DNA of 64,000 nucleotides from Vespa crabro (lineage: Eukaryota > Arthropoda > Insecta > Hymenoptera > Vespidae): the NCBI RefSeq assembly GCF_910589235.1, contig NW_025813619.1, forward strand, positions 41,431 to 105,430, given 5' to 3'. This document shows, piece by piece, positions 39,858 to 54,158 of this stretch. The first letter of the stretch is position 1. Each line of letters opens with the position of its first letter. The position numbers and the translations under genes were made by a program. Below the pieces are notes generated by a model, which was given only the letters and a program-made list of their open reading frames with translations, was not told the DNA's origin and did not search any database.

Positions 39858-42244
39858 TTATATTCTTGTTATATTCTTTATTCTGCATCGATAGAATATA
39901 AAATCATTGAAATTGAACGAGATTTCAAGTTTTCGTTTTTCGTCGATACGCGTATATGAGCGAAAAATCGTATATACGATATGAAAGAATCTTAAAAACT
40001 TTGATTCCAATATAAAATAGATGTTTGATCTTATGAAATGCAATGTTCTGAATCGATTGGTAACATTTTTCTAACTGTGGCACAAGTATTATTAAAGATT
40101 TCACGATTTTATCTTCGCATATACCGAAATTCGCGTATGTCGATTACGTTTTTCGACAATTATCATATGAAAACGCGTATTTAAACATAGTAAAAACGTT
40201 ATATTCTTGTTTTATTCTTTATTCTGCATCGATAGAATATAAAATCATTGAAATTGAACGAGATTTCAAGTTTTCGTTTTTCGACGATACGCGTATATGA
40301 GCGAAAAATCGTATATACGATATGAAAGAATGTTAAAAACTTTGATTCCAATATAAAATAGATGTTTGATCTTATGAAATGCAATGTTCTGAATCGATTG
40401 GTAACATTTTTCTAACTGTGGCACAAGTATTATTAAAGATTTCACGATTTTATCTTCGCATATACCGAAATTCGCGTATGTCGATTACGTTTTTCGACAA
40501 TTATCATATGAAAACGCGTATTTAAACATAGTAAAAACGTTATATTCTTGTTATATTCTTTATTCTGCATCGATAGAATATAAAATCATTGAAATTGAAT
40601 GAGATTTCAAGTTTTCGTTTTTCGACGATACGCGTATATGAGCGAAAAATCGTATATACGATATGAAAGAATGTTAAAAACTTTGATTCCAATATAAAAT
40701 AGATGTTTGATCTTATGAAATGCAATGTTCTGAATCGATTGGTAACATTTTTCTAACTGTGGCACAAGTATTATTAAAGATTTCACGATTTTATCTTCGC
40801 ATATACCGAAATTCGCGTATGTCGATTACGTTTTTCGACAATTATCATATGAAAACGCGTATTTAAACATAGTAAAAACGTTATATTCTTGTTATATTCT
40901 TTATTCTGCATCGATAGAATATAAAATCATTGAAATTGAACGAGATTTCAAGTTTTCGTTTTTCGACGATACGCGTATATGAGCGAAAAATCGTATATAC
41001 GATATGAAAGAATGTTAAAAACTTTGATTCCAATATAAAATAGATGTTTAATCTTATGAAATGCAATGTTCTGAATCGATTGGTAACATTTTTCTAACTG
41101 TGGCACAAGTATTATTAAAGATTTCACGATTTTATCTTCGCATATACCGAAATTCGTGTATGTCGATTACGTTTTTCGACAATTATCATATGAAAACGCG
41201 TATTTAAACATAGTAAAAACGTTATATTCTTGTTATATTCTTTATTCTGCATCGATAGAATATAAAATCATTGAAATTGAACGAGATTTCAAGTTTTCGT
41301 TTTTCGACGATACGCGTATATGAGCGAAAAATCGTATATACGATATGAAAGAATGTTAAAAACTTTGATTCCAATATAAAATAGATGTTTGATCTTATGA
41401 AATGCAATGTTCTGAATCGATTGGTAACATTTTTCTAACTGTGGCACAAGTATTATTAAAGATTTCACGATTTTATCTTAGCATATACCGAAATTCGCGT
41501 ATGTCGATTACGTTTTTCGACAATTATCATATGAAAACGCGTATTTAAACATAGTAAAAACGTTATATTCTTGTTATATTCTTTATTCTGCATCGATAGA
41601 ATATAAAATCATTGAAATTGAACGAGATTTCAAGTTTTCGTTTTTCGACGATACGCGTATATGAGCGAAAAATCGTATATACGATATGAAAGAATGTTAA
41701 AAACTTTGATTCCAATATAAAATAGATGTTTGATCTTATGAAATGCAATGTTCTGAATCGATTGGTAACATTTTTCTAACTGTGGCACAAGTATTATTAA
41801 AGATTTCACGATTTTATCTTCGCATATACCGAAATTCGCGTATGTCGATTACGTTTTTCGACAATTATCATATGAAAACGCGTATTTAAACATAGTAAAA
41901 ACGTTATATTCTTGTTATATTCTTTATTCTGCATCGATAGAATATAAAATCATTGAAATTGAACGAGATTTCAAGTTTTCGTTTTTCGACGATACGCGTA
42001 TATGAGCGAAAAATCGTATATACGATATGAAAGAATGTTAAAAACTTTGATTCCAATATAAAATAGATGTTTGATCTTATGAAATGCAATGTTCTGAATC
42101 GATTGGTAACATTTTTCTAACTGTGGCACAAGTATTATTAAAGATTTCACGATTTTATCTTCGCATATACCGAAATTCGCGTATGTCGATTACGTTTTTC
42201 GACAATTATCATATGAAAACGCGTATTTAAACATAGAAAAAACG
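39858..42244 (+). repeat. Monomers leading into macro-repeat copy 1
   Basis: There are seven monomers with TTCGTCG (39,943), CTTGTTTTATT (40,212), GAATGAGAT near 40,600, TTTAATCTTATG near 41,050, TTCGTGTATG near 41,157, ATCTTAGCAT (41,480) and CATAGAAAAAACG near 42,237. The order TTCGTCG, CTTGTTTTATT, ATCTTAGCAT and then the ACATTGATT monomer also occurs at 52,209, 52,478, 53,064 and 54,301, which suggests this stretch belongs to the ~12-kb macro-unit. Confidence 0.8.
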
Positions 42245-45200
42245 TTATATTCTTGTTATATTCTTTATTCTGCATCGATAGAATATAAAATCATTGAAAT
42301 TGAACGAGATTTCAAGTTTTCGTTTTTCGACGATACGCGTATATGAGCGAAAAATCGTATATACGATATGAAAGAATGTTAAAAACATTGATTCCAATAT
42401 AAAATAGATGTTTGATCTTATGAAATGCAATGTTCTGAATCGATTAGTAACATTTTTCTAACTGTGGCACAAGTATTATTAAAGATTTCACGATTTCATC
42501 TTCGCATATACCGAAATTCGCGTATGTCGATTACGTTTTTCGACAATTATCATATGAAAACGCGTATTTAAACATAGTAAAAACGTTATATTCTTGTTAT
42601 ATTCTTTATTCTGCATCGATAGAATATAAAATCATTGAAATTGAACGAGATTTCAAGTTTTCGTTTTTCGACGATACGCGTATATGTGCGAAAAATCGTA
42701 TATACGATATGAAAGAATGTTAAAAACTTTGATTCCAATATAAAATAGATGTTTGATCTTATGAAATGCAATGTTCTGAATCGATTGGTAACATTTTTCT
42801 AACTGTGGCACAAGTATTATTAAAGATTTCACGATTTTATCTTCGCATATACCGAAATTCGCGTATGTCGATTACGTTTTTCGACAATTATCGTATGAAA
42901 ACGCGTATTTAAACATAGTAAAAACGTTATATTCTTGTTATATTCTTTATTCTGCATCGATAGAATATAAAATCATTGAAATTGAACGAGATTTCAAGTT
43001 TTCGTTTTTCGACGATACGCGTATATGAGCGAAAAATCGTATATACGATATGAAAGAATGTTAAAAACTTTGATTCCAATATAAAATAGATGTTTGATCT
43101 TATGAAATGCAATGTTCTGAATCGATTGGTAACATTTTTCTAACTGTGGCACAAGTATTATTAAAGATTTTACGATTTTATCTTCGCATATACCGAAATT
43201 CGCGTATGTCGATTACGTTTTTCGACAATTATCATATGAAAACGCGTATTTAAACATAGTAAAAACGTTATATTCTTGTTATATTCTTTATTCTGCATCG
43301 ATAGAATATAAAATCATTGAAATTGAACGAGATTTCAAGTTTTCGTTTTTCGACGATACGCGTATATGAGCGAAAAATCGTATATACGATATGAAAGAAT
43401 GTTAAAAACTTTGATTCCAATATAAAATAGATGTTTGATCTTATGAAATGCAATGTTCTGAATCGATTGGTAACATTTTTCTAACTGTGGCACAAGTATT
43501 ATTAAAGATTTCACGATTTTATCTTCGCATATACCGAAATTCGCGTATGTCGATTACGTTTTTCGACAATTATCATATGAAAACGCGTATTTAAACATAG
43601 TAAAAACGTTATATTCTTTATTCTGCATCGATAGAATATAAAATCAATGAAATTGAACGAGATTTCAAGTTTTCGTTTTTCGACGATACGCGTATATGAG
43701 CGAAAAATCGTATATACGATATGAAAGAATGTTAAAAACTTTGATTCCAATATAAAATAGATGTTTGATCTTATGAAATGCAATGTTCTGAATCGATTGG
43801 TAACATTTTTCTAACTGTGGCACAAGTATTATTAAAGATTTCACGATTTTATCTTCGCATATACCGAAATTCGCGTATGTCGATTACGTTTTTCGACAAT
43901 TATCATATGAAAACGCGTATTTAAACATAGTAAAAACGTTATATTCTTGTTATATTCTTTATTCTGCATCGATAGAATATAAAATCATTGAAATTGAACG
44001 AGATTTCAAGTTTTCGTTTTTCGACGATACGCGTATATGAGCGAAAAATCGTATATACGATATGAAAGAATGTTAAAAACTTTGATTCCAATATAAAATA
44101 GATGTTTGATCTTATGAAATGCAATGTTCTGAATCGATTGGTAACATTTTTCTAACTGTGGCACAAGTATTATTAAAGATTTCACGATTTTATCTTCGCA
44201 TATACCGAAATTCGCGTATGTCGATTACGTTTTTCGACAATTATCATATGAAAACGCGTATTTAAACATAGTAAAAACGTTATATTCTTGTTATATTCTT
44301 TATTCTGCATCGATAGAATATAAAATCATTGAAATTGAACGAGATTTCAAGTTTTCGTTTTTCGACGATACGCGTATATGAGCGAAAAATCGTATATACG
44401 ATATGAAAGAATGTTAAAAACTTTGATTCCAATATAAAATAGATGTTTGATCTTATGAAATGCAATGTTCTGAATCGATTGGTAACATTTTTCTAACTGT
44501 GGCACAAGTATTATTAAAGATTTTACGATTTTATCTTCGCATATACCGAAATTCGCGTATGTCGATTACGTTTTTCGACAATTATCATATGAAAACGCGT
44601 ATTTAAACATAGTAAAAACGTTATATTCTTGTTATATTCTTTATTCTGCATCGATAGAATATAAAATCATTGAAATTGAACGAGATTTCAAGTTTTCGTT
44701 TTTCGACGATACGCGTATATGAGCGAAAAATCGTATATACGATATGAAAGAATGTTAAAAACTTTGATTCCAATATAAAATAGATGTTTGATCTTATGAA
44801 ATGCAATGTTCTGAATCGATTGGTAACATTTTTCTAACTGTGGCACAAGTATTATTAAAGATTTCACGATTTTATCTTCGCATATACCGAAATTCGCGTA
44901 TGTCGATTAGGTTTTTCGACAATTATCATATGAAAACGCGTATATAAACATAGTAAAAACGTTATATTCTTGTTATATTCTTTATTCTGCATCGATAGAA
45001 TATAAAATCATTGAAATTGAACGAGATTTCAAGTTTTCGTTTATCGACGATACGCGTATATGAGCGAAAAATCGTATATACGATATGAAAGAATGTTAAA
45101 AACTTTGATTCCAATATAAAATAGATGTTTGATCTTATGAAATGCAATGTTCTGAATCGATTGGTAACATTTTTCTAACTGTGGCACAAGTATTATTAAA

Positions 45201-45984
45201 GATTTCACGATTTTATCTTCGCATATACCGAAATTCGCGTATGTCGATTACGTTTTTCGACAATTATCATATGAAAACGCGTATTTAAACATAGTAAAAA
45301 CGTTATATTCTTGTTATATTCTTTATTCTGTATCGATAGAATATAAAATCATTGAAATTGAACGAGATTTCAAGTTTTCGTTTTTCGACGATACGCGTAT
45401 ATGAGCGAAAAATCGTATATACGATATGAAAGAATGTTAAAAACTTTGATTCCAATATAAAATAGATGTTTGATCTTATGAAATGCAATGTTCTGAATCG
45501 ATTGGTAACATTTTTCTAACTGTGGCACAAGTATTATTAAAGATTTTACGAATTTATCTTCGCATATACCGAAATTCGCGTATGTCGATTACGTTTTTCG
45601 GCAATTATCATATGAAAACGCGTATTTAAACATAGTAAAAACATTATATTCTTGTTATATTCTTTATTCTGCATCGATAGAATATAAAATCATTGAAATT
45701 GAACGAGATTTCAAGTTTTCGTTTTTCGACGATACGCGTATATGAGCGAAAAATCGTATATACGATATGAAAGAATGTTAAAAACTTTGATTCCAATATA
45801 AAATAGATGTTTGATCTTATGAAATGCAATGTTCTGAATCGATTGGTAACATTTTTCTAACTGTGGCACAAGTATTATTAAAGATTTCACGATTTTATCT
45901 TCGCATATAACGAACTTCGCGTATGTCGATTACGTTTTTCGACAATTATCATATGAAAACGCGTATTTAAACATAGTAAAAACG
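42245..45984 (+). repeat. Macro-repeat segment, left copy (matches 54,159-57,898)
   Basis: Ordered markers are AAAACATTG (42,387), CGATTAGTAAC (42,446), CGATTTCATC (42,497), ATTATCGTATG (42,893), GATTTTACG (43,171), a single-copy 11-bp unit (43,608), GTATATAAAC (44,944), CTGTATCGAT (45,331), TTACGAATTTA near 45,550, TTCGGCAATT (45,601) and AAACATTATA (45,643). All eleven recur in the same order 11,914 bp to the right. This equals 35 x 341 minus 21 bp, which is the sum of the indels lying between the copies. Private changes, such as TTTATCGACG near 45,043 and TATATGTGCG near 42,687, mark later divergence. Confidence 0.92.
43609..43938 (+). repeat. 330-bp monomer lacking one 11-bp unit (first of three)
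   Basis: A single GTTATATTCTT (43,608-43,618) runs directly into TATTCTGC, so one 11-bp copy is missing and the unit is 330 bp. It also carries AATCAATGAAAT near 43,646, a change not shared by the other two short monomers. Confidence 0.95.
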
Positions 45985-47349
45985 TTATATTCTTGTTATA
46001 TTCTTTATTCTGCATCGATAGAATATAAAATCATTGAAATTGAACGAGATTTCAAGTTTTCGTTTTTCGACGATACGCGTATATGAGCGAAAAATCGTAT
46101 ATACGATATGAAAGAATGTTAAAAACTTTGATTCCAATATAAAATAGATGTTTGATCTTATGAAATGCAATGTTCTGAATCGATTGGTAACATTTTTCTA
46201 ACTGTGGCACAAGTATTATTAAAGATTTCACGATTTTATCTTCGCATATACCGAAATTCGCGTATGTCGATTACGTTTTTCGACAATTATCATATGAAAA
46301 CGCGTATTTAAACATAGTAAAAACGTTATATTCTTGTTATATTCTTTATTCTGCATCGATAGAATATAAAATCATTGAAATTGAACGAGATTTCAAGTTT
46401 TCGTTTTTCGACGATACGCGTATATGAGCGAAAAATCGTATATACGATATGAAAGAATGTTAAAAACTTTGATTCCAATATAAAATAGATGTTTGCTCTT
46501 ATGAAATGCAATGTTCTGAATCGATTGGTAACATTTTTCTAACTGTGGCACAAGTATTATTAAAGATTTCACGATTTTATCTTCGCATATACCGAAATTC
46601 GCGTATGTCGATTACGTTTTTCGACAATTATCATATGAAAACGCGTATTTAAACATAGTAAAAACGTTATATTCTTGTTATATTCTTTATTCTGCATCGA
46701 TAGAATATAAAATCATTGAAATTGAACGAGATTTCAAGTTTTCGTTTTTCGACGATACGCGTATATGAGCGAAAAATCGTATATACGATATGAAAGAATG
46801 TTAAAAACTTTGATTCCAATATAAAATAGATGTTTGATCTTATGAAATGCAATGTTCTGAATCGATTGGTAACATTTTTCTAACTGTGGCACAAGTATTA
46901 TTAAAGATTTCACGATTTTATCTTCGCATATACCGAAATTCGCGTATGTCGATTACGTTTTTCGACAATTATCTTATGAAAACGCGTATTTAAACATAGT
47001 AAAAACGTTATATTCTTGTTATATTCTTTATTCTGCATCGATAGAATATAAAATCATTGAAATTGAACGAGATTTCAAGTTTTCGTTTTTCGACGATACG
47101 CGTATATGAGCGAAAAATCGTATATACGATATGAAAGAATGTTAAAAACTTTGATTCCAATATAAAATAGATGTTTGATCTTATGAAATGCAATGTTCTG
47201 AATCGATTGGTAACATTTTTCTAACTGTGGCACAAGTATTATTAAAGATTTCACGATTTTATCTACGCATATACCGAAATTCGCGTATGTCGATTACGTT
47301 TTTCGACAATTATCATATGAAAACGCGTATTTAAACATAGTAAAAAACG
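45985..47349 (+). repeat. Monomers with TTGCTC, ATCTTATG, ATCTACG set (left copy)
   Basis: There are four monomers. TTTGCTCTT (46,496), ATTATCTTATG (46,974) and ATCTACGCAT (47,265) recur at 59,774, 60,252 and 60,543, an offset of 13,278 bp (39 x 341 minus 21). The last monomer gains one A (TAAAAAACG, about 47,343), giving 342 bp. Confidence 0.88.
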
Positions 47350-49395
47350 TTATATTCTTGTTATATTCTTTATTCTGCATCGATAGAATATAAAATCATT
47401 GAAATTGAACGAGATTTCAAGTTTTCGTTTTTCGACGATACGCGTATATGAGCGAAAAATCGCATATACGATATGAAAGAATGTTAAAAACTTTGATTCC
47501 AATATAAAATAGATGTTTGATCTTATGAAATGCAATGTTCTGAATCGATTGGTAACATTTTTCTAACTGTGGCACAAGTATTATTAAAGATTTCACGATT
47601 TTATCTTCGCATATACCGAAATTCGCGTATGTCGATTACGTTTTTCGACAATTATCATATGAAAACGCGTATTTAAACATAGTAAAAACGTTATATTCTT
47701 GTTATATTCTTTATTCTGCATCGATAGAATATAAAATCATTGAAATTGAACGAGATTTCAAGTTTTCGTTTTTCGACGATACGCGTATATGAGCGAAAAA
47801 TCGTATATACGATATGAAAGAATGTTAAAAACTTTGATTCCAATATAAAATAGATGTTTGATCTTATGAAATGCAATGTTCTGAATCGATTGGTAACATT
47901 TTTCTAACTGTGGCACAAGTATTATTAAAGATTTCACGATTTTATCTTCGCATATACCGAAATTCGCGTATGTCGATTACGTTTTTCGACAATTATCATA
48001 TGAAAACGCGTATTTAAACATATTAAAAACGTTATATTCTTGTTATATTCTTTATTCTGCATCGATAGAATATAAAATCATTGAAATTGAACGAGATTTC
48101 AAGTTTTCGTTTTTCGACGATACGCGTATATGAACGAAAAATCGTATATACGATATGAAAGAATGTTAAAAACTTTGACTCCAATCTAAAATAGATGTTT
48201 GATCTTATGAAATGCAATGTTCTGAATCGATTGGTAACATTTTTCTAACTGTGGCACAAGTATTATTAAAGATTTCACGATTTTATCTTCGCATATACCG
48301 AAATTCGCGTATGTCGATTACGTTTTTCGACAATTATCATATGAAAACGCGTATATAAACATAGTAAAAACGTTATATTCTTGTTATATTCTTTATTCTG
48401 CATCGATAGAATATAAAATCATTGAAATTGAACGAGATTTCAAGTTTTCGTTTTTCGACGATACGCGTATATGAGCGAAAAATCGTATATACGATATGAA
48501 AGAATGTTAAAAACTTTGATTCCAATATAAAATAGATGTTTGCTCTTATGAAATGCAATGTTCTGAATCGATTGGTAACATTTTTCTAACTGTGGCACAA
48601 GTATTATTAAAGATTTCACGATTTTACCTTAGCATATACCGAAATTCGCGTATGTCGATTACGTTTTTCGACAATTATCTCATTAAAACGCGTATTTAAA
48701 CGTAGTAAAAACGTTATATTCTTGTTATATTCTTTATTCTGCATCGATAGAATATAAAATCATTGAAATTGAACGAGATTTCAAGTTTTCGTTTTTCGAC
48801 GATACGCGTATATGAGCGAAAAATCGTATATACGATATGAAAGAATGTTAAAAACTTTGATTCCAATATAAAATAGATGTTTGATCTTATGAAATGCAAT
48901 GTTCTGAATCGATTGGTAACATTTTTCTAACTGTGGCACAAGTATTATTAAAGATTTCACGATTTTATCTACGCATATACCGAAATTCGCGTATGTCGAT
49001 TACGTTTTTCGACAATTATCATATGAAAACGCGTATTTAAACATAGTAAAAACGTTATATTCTTGTTATATTATTTATTCTGCATCGATAGAATATAAAA
49101 TCATTGAAATTGAACGAGATTTCAAGTTTTCGTTTTTCGACGATACGCGTATATGAACGAAAAATCGTATATACGATATGAAAGAATGTTAAAAACTTTG
49201 ACTCCAATCTAAAATAGATGTTTGATCTTATGAAATGCAATGTTCTGAATCGATTGGTAACATTTTTCTAACTGTGGCACAAGTATTATTAAAGATTTCA
49301 CGATTTTATCTTCGCATATACCGAAATTCGCGTATGTCGATTACGTTTTTCGACAATTATCATATGAAAACGCGTATTTAAACATAGTAAAAACG
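47350..49395 (+). repeat. Diverged monomers, 3-monomer local duplication
   Basis: Monomers at 48,032 and 49,055 share TATGAACG, TTTGACTCC and CCAATCTAAAA (48,186 and 49,209), exactly 1,023 bp (3 x 341) apart. The monomer at 48,032 ends with GTATATAAAC (48,355) and is followed by TTTGCTCTT (48,543). Both, together with CCAATCTAAAA, recur 11,231 bp to the right at 59,586, 59,774 and 59,417. The monomer at 48,373 has an unusual cluster of six substitutions at 48,627-48,702. Confidence 0.87.
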
Positions 49396-50759
49396 TTATA
49401 TTCTTGTTTTATTCTTTATTCTGCATCGATAGAATATAAAATCATTGAAATTGAACGAGATTTCAAGTTTTCGTTTTTCGACGATACGCGTATATGAGCG
49501 AAAAATCGTATATACGATATGAAAGAATGTTAAAAACTTTGATTCCAATATAAAATAGATGTTTGATCTTATGAAATGCAATGTTCTGAATCGATTGGTA
49601 ACATTTTTCTAACTGTGGCACAAGTATTATTAAAGATTTCACGATTTTATCTTCGCATATACCGAAATTCGCGTATGTCGATTACGTTTTTCGACAATTA
49701 TCATATGAAAACGCGTATTTAAACATAGTAAAAACGTTATATTCTTGTTATATTCTTTATTCTGCATCGATAGAATATAAAATCATTGAAATTGAACGAG
49801 ATTTCAAGTTTTCGTTTTTCGACGATACGCGTATATGAGCGAAAAATCGTATATACGATATGAAAGAATGTTAAAAACTTTGATTCCAATATAAAATAGA
49901 TGTTTGATCTTATGAAATGCAATGTTCTGAATCGATTGGTAACATTTTTCTAACTGTGGCACAAGTATTATTAAAGATTTCACGATTTTATCTTCGCATA
50001 TACCGAAATTCGCGTATGTCGATTACGTTTTTCGACAATTATCATATGAAAACGCGTATTTAAACATAGTAAAAACGTTATATTCTTGTTATATTCTTTA
50101 TTCTGCATCGATAGAATATAAAATCATTGAAATTGAACGAGATTTCAAGTTTTCGTTTTTCGACGATACGCGTATATGAGCGAAAAATCGTATATACGAT
50201 ATGAAAGAATGTTAAAAACTTTGATTCCAATATAAAATAGATGTTTGATCTTATGAAATGCAATGTTCTGAATCGATTGGTAACATTTTTCTAACTGTGG
50301 CACAAGTATTATTAAAGATTTCACGATTTTATCTTCGCATATACCGAAATTCGCGTATGTCGATTACGTTTTTCGACAATTATCATATGAAAACGCGTAT
50401 TTAAACATAGTAAAAACGTTATATTCTTGTTATATTCTTTATTCTGCATCGATAGAATATAAAATCATTGAAATTGAACGAGATTTCAAGTTTTCGTTTT
50501 TCGACGATACGCGTATATGAGCGAAAAATCGTATATACGATATGAAAGAATGTTAAAAACTTTGATTCCAATATAAAATAGATGTTTGATCTTATGAAAT
50601 GCAATGTTCTGAATCGATTGGTAACATTTTTCTAACTGTGGCACAAGTATTATTAAAGATTTCACGATTTTATCTTCGCATATACCGAAATTCGCGTATG
50701 TCGATTACGTTTTTCGACAATTATCATATGAAAACGCGTATTTAAACATAGTAAAAACG
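49396..50759 (+). repeat. Four mostly canonical monomers
   Basis: Apart from CTTGTTTTATT near 49,409 in the first, these four copies match the reference monomer by eye. They sit just before a 4-monomer repeat and resemble the run of canonical copies at 60,968-62,331 that precedes the right copy of the same markers. Confidence 0.88.
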
Positions 50760-53135
50760 TTATATTCTTGTTATATTCTTTATTCTGCATCGATAGAATA
50801 TAAAATCATTGAAATTGAACGAGATTTCAAGTTTTCGTTTTTCGTCGATACGCGTATATGAGCGAAAAATCGTATATACGATATGAAAGAATGTTAAAAA
50901 CTTTGATTCCAATATAAAATAGATGTTTGATCTTATGAAATGCAATGTTCTGAATCGATTGGTAACATTTTTCTAACTGTGGCACAAGTATTATTAAAGA
51001 TTTCACGATTTTATCTTCGCATATACCGAAATTCGCGTATGTCGATTACGTTTTTCGACAATTATCATATGAAAACGCGTATTTAAACATAGTAAAAACG
51101 TTATATTCTTGTTTTATTCTTTATTCTGCATCGATAGAATATAAAATCATTGAAATTGAACGAGATTTCAAGTTTTCGTTTTTCGACGATACGCGTATAT
51201 GAGCGAAAAATCGTATATACGATATGAAAGAATGTTAAAAACTTTGATTCCAATATAAAATAGATGTTTGATCTTATGAAATGCAATGTTCTGAATCGAT
51301 TGGTAACATTTTTCTAACTGTGGCACAAGTATTATTAAAGATTTCACGATTTTATCTTCGCATATACCGAAATTCGCGTATGTCGATTACGTTTTTCGAA
51401 AATTATCATATGAAAACGCGTATTTAAACATAGTAAAAACGTTATATTCTTGTTATATTCTTTATTCTGCATCGATAGAATATAAAATCATTGAAATTGA
51501 ACGAGATTTCAAGTTTTCGTTTTTCGACGATACGCGTATATGAGCGAAAAATCGTATATACGATATGAAAGAATGTTAAAAACTTTGATTCCAATATAAA
51601 ATAGATGTTTGATCTTATGAAATGCAATGTTCTGAATCGATTGGTAACATTTTTCTAACTGTGGCACAAGTATTATTAAAGATTTCACGATTTTATCTTC
51701 GCATATACCGAAATTCGCGTATGTCGATTACGTTTTTCGACAATTATCATATGAAAGCGCGTATTTAAACATAGTAAAAACGTTATATTCTTGTTATATT
51801 CTTTATTCTGCATCGATAGAATATAAAATCATTGAAATTGAACGAGATTTCAAGTTTTCGTTTTTCGACGATACGCGTATATGAGCGAAAAATCGTATAT
51901 ACGATATGAAAGAATGTTAAAAACTTTGATTCCAATATAAAATAGATGTTTGATCTTATGAAATGCAATGTTCTGAATCGATTGGTAACATTTTTCTAAC
52001 TGTGGCACAAGTATTATTAAAGATTTCACGATTTTATCTTCGCATATACCGAAATTCGCGTATGTCGATTACGTTTTTCGACAATTATCATATGAAAACG
52101 CGTATTTAAACATAGTAAAAACGTTATATTCTTGTTATATTCTTTATTCTGCATCGATAGAATATAAAATCATTGAAATTGAACGAGATTTCAAGTTTTC
52201 GTTTTTCGTCGATACGCGTATATGAGCGAAAAATCGTATATACGATATGAAAGAATGTTAAAAACTTTGATTCCAATATAAAATAGATGTTTGATCTTAT
52301 GAAATGCAATGTTCTGAATCGATTGGTAACATTTTTCTAACTGTGGCACAAGTATTATTAAAGATTTCACGATTTTATCTTCGCATATACCGAAATTCGC
52401 GTATGTCAATTACGTTTTTCGACAATTATCATATGAAAACGCGTATTTAAACATAGTAAAAACGTTATATTCTTGTTTTATTCTTTATTCTGCATCGATA
52501 GAATATAAAATCATTGAAATTGAACGAGATTTCAAGTTTTCGTTTTTCGACGATACGCGTATATGAGCGAAAAATCGTATATACGATATGAAAGAATGTT
52601 AAAAACTTTGATTCCAATATAAAATAGATGTTTGATCTTATGAAATGCAATGTTCTGAATCGATTGGTAACATTTTTCTAACTGTGGCACAAGTATTATT
52701 AAAGATTTCACGATTTTATCTTCGCATATACCGAAATTCGCGTATGTCGATTACGTTTTTCGACAATTATCATATGAAAACGCGTATTTAAACATAGTAA
52801 AAACGATATATTCTTGTTATATTCTTTATTCTGCATCGATAGAATATAAAATCATTGAAATTGAACGAGATTTCAAGTTTTCGTTTTTCGACGATACGCG
52901 TATATGAGCGAAAAATCGTATATACGATATGAAAGAATGTTAAAAACTTTGATTCCAATATAAAATAGATGTTTGATCTTATGAAATGCAATGTTCTGAA
53001 TCGATTGGTAACATTTTTCTAACTGTGGCACAAGTATTATTAAAGATTTCACGATTTTATCTTAGCATATACCGAAATTCGCGTATGTCGATTACGTTTT
53101 TCGACAATTATCATATGAAAACGCGTATTTAAACA
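50760..53135 (+). repeat. 4-monomer higher-order repeat (1,364 bp), two units
   Basis: TTCGTCG at 50,845 and 52,209, and CTTGTTTTATT at 51,114 and 52,478, are each exactly 1,364 bp (4 x 341) apart. The same pair occurs at 62,417 and 62,686, with TTCGTCG again at 63,782, one extra base being due to an insertion. The 50.8-kb set therefore maps onto the 62.4-kb set at about 34 monomers. Other changes here are private: GAAAGCGCG near 51,757, TGTCAATTACG near 52,408, CGATATATTC near 52,806 and ATCTTAGCAT (53,064). Confidence 0.87.
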
Positions 53136-54158
53136 TAGTAAAAACGTTATATTCTTTATTCTGCATCGATAGAATATAAAATCATTGAAATTGAACGAGA
53201 TTTCAAGTTTTCGTTTTTCGACGATACGCGTATATGAGCGAAAAATCGTATATACGATATGAAAGAATGTTAAAAACTTTGATTCCAATATAAAATAGAT
53301 GTTTGATCTTATGAAATGCAATGTTCTGAATCGATTGGTAACATTTTTCTAACTGTGGCACAAGTATTATTAAAGATTTCACGATTTTATCTTCGCATAT
53401 ACCGAAATTCGCGTATGTCGATTACGTTTTTCGACAATTATCATATGAAAACGCGTATTTAAACATAGTAAAAACGTTATATTCTTGTTATATTCTTTAT
53501 TCTGCATCGATAGAATATAAAATCATTGAAATTGAACGAGATTTCAAGTTTTCGTTTTTCGACGATACGCGTATATGAGCGAAAAATCGTATATACGATA
53601 TGAAAGAATGTTAAAAACTTTGATTCCAATATAAAATAGATGTTTGATCTTATGAAATGCAATGTTCTGAATCGATTGGTAACATTTTTCTAACTGTGGC
53701 ACAAGTATTATTAAAGATTTCACGATTTTATCTTCGCATATACCAAAATTCGCGTATGTCGATTACGTTTTTCGACAAATATCATATGAAAACGCGTATT
53801 TAAACATAGTAAAAACGTTATATTCTTGTTATATTCTTTATTCTGCATCGATAGAATATAAAATCATTGAAATTGAACGAGATTTCAAGTTTTCGTTTTT
53901 CGACGATACGCGTATATGAGCGAAAAATCGTATATACGATATGAAAGAATGTTAAAAACTTTGATTCCAATATAAAATAGATGTTTGATCTTATGAAATG
54001 CAATGTTCTGAATCGATTGGTAACATTTTTCTAACTGTGGCACAAGTATTATTAAAGATTTCACGATTTTATCTTCGCATATACCGAAATTCGCGTATGT
54101 CGATTACGTTTTTCGACAATTATCATATGAAAACGCGTATTTAAACATAGTAAAAACG
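53136..54158 (+). repeat. Short monomer plus two copies before macro-repeat copy 2
   Basis: The first unit is 341 bp from this boundary, but its upstream junction retains only one GTTATATTCTT (53,146-53,156), the second of the three 11-bp losses. The next monomer has ATACCAAAATT near 53,744 and CGACAAATATC near 53,778. The third is canonical. Confidence 0.9.

Noticed and set aside
43511..43783. Minus-strand 90-codon frames (also 53,049-53,321 and 55,425-55,697)
   Set aside because: They arise from the 11-bp deletion joining two frames across a monomer junction; no domain or start context supports a gene.
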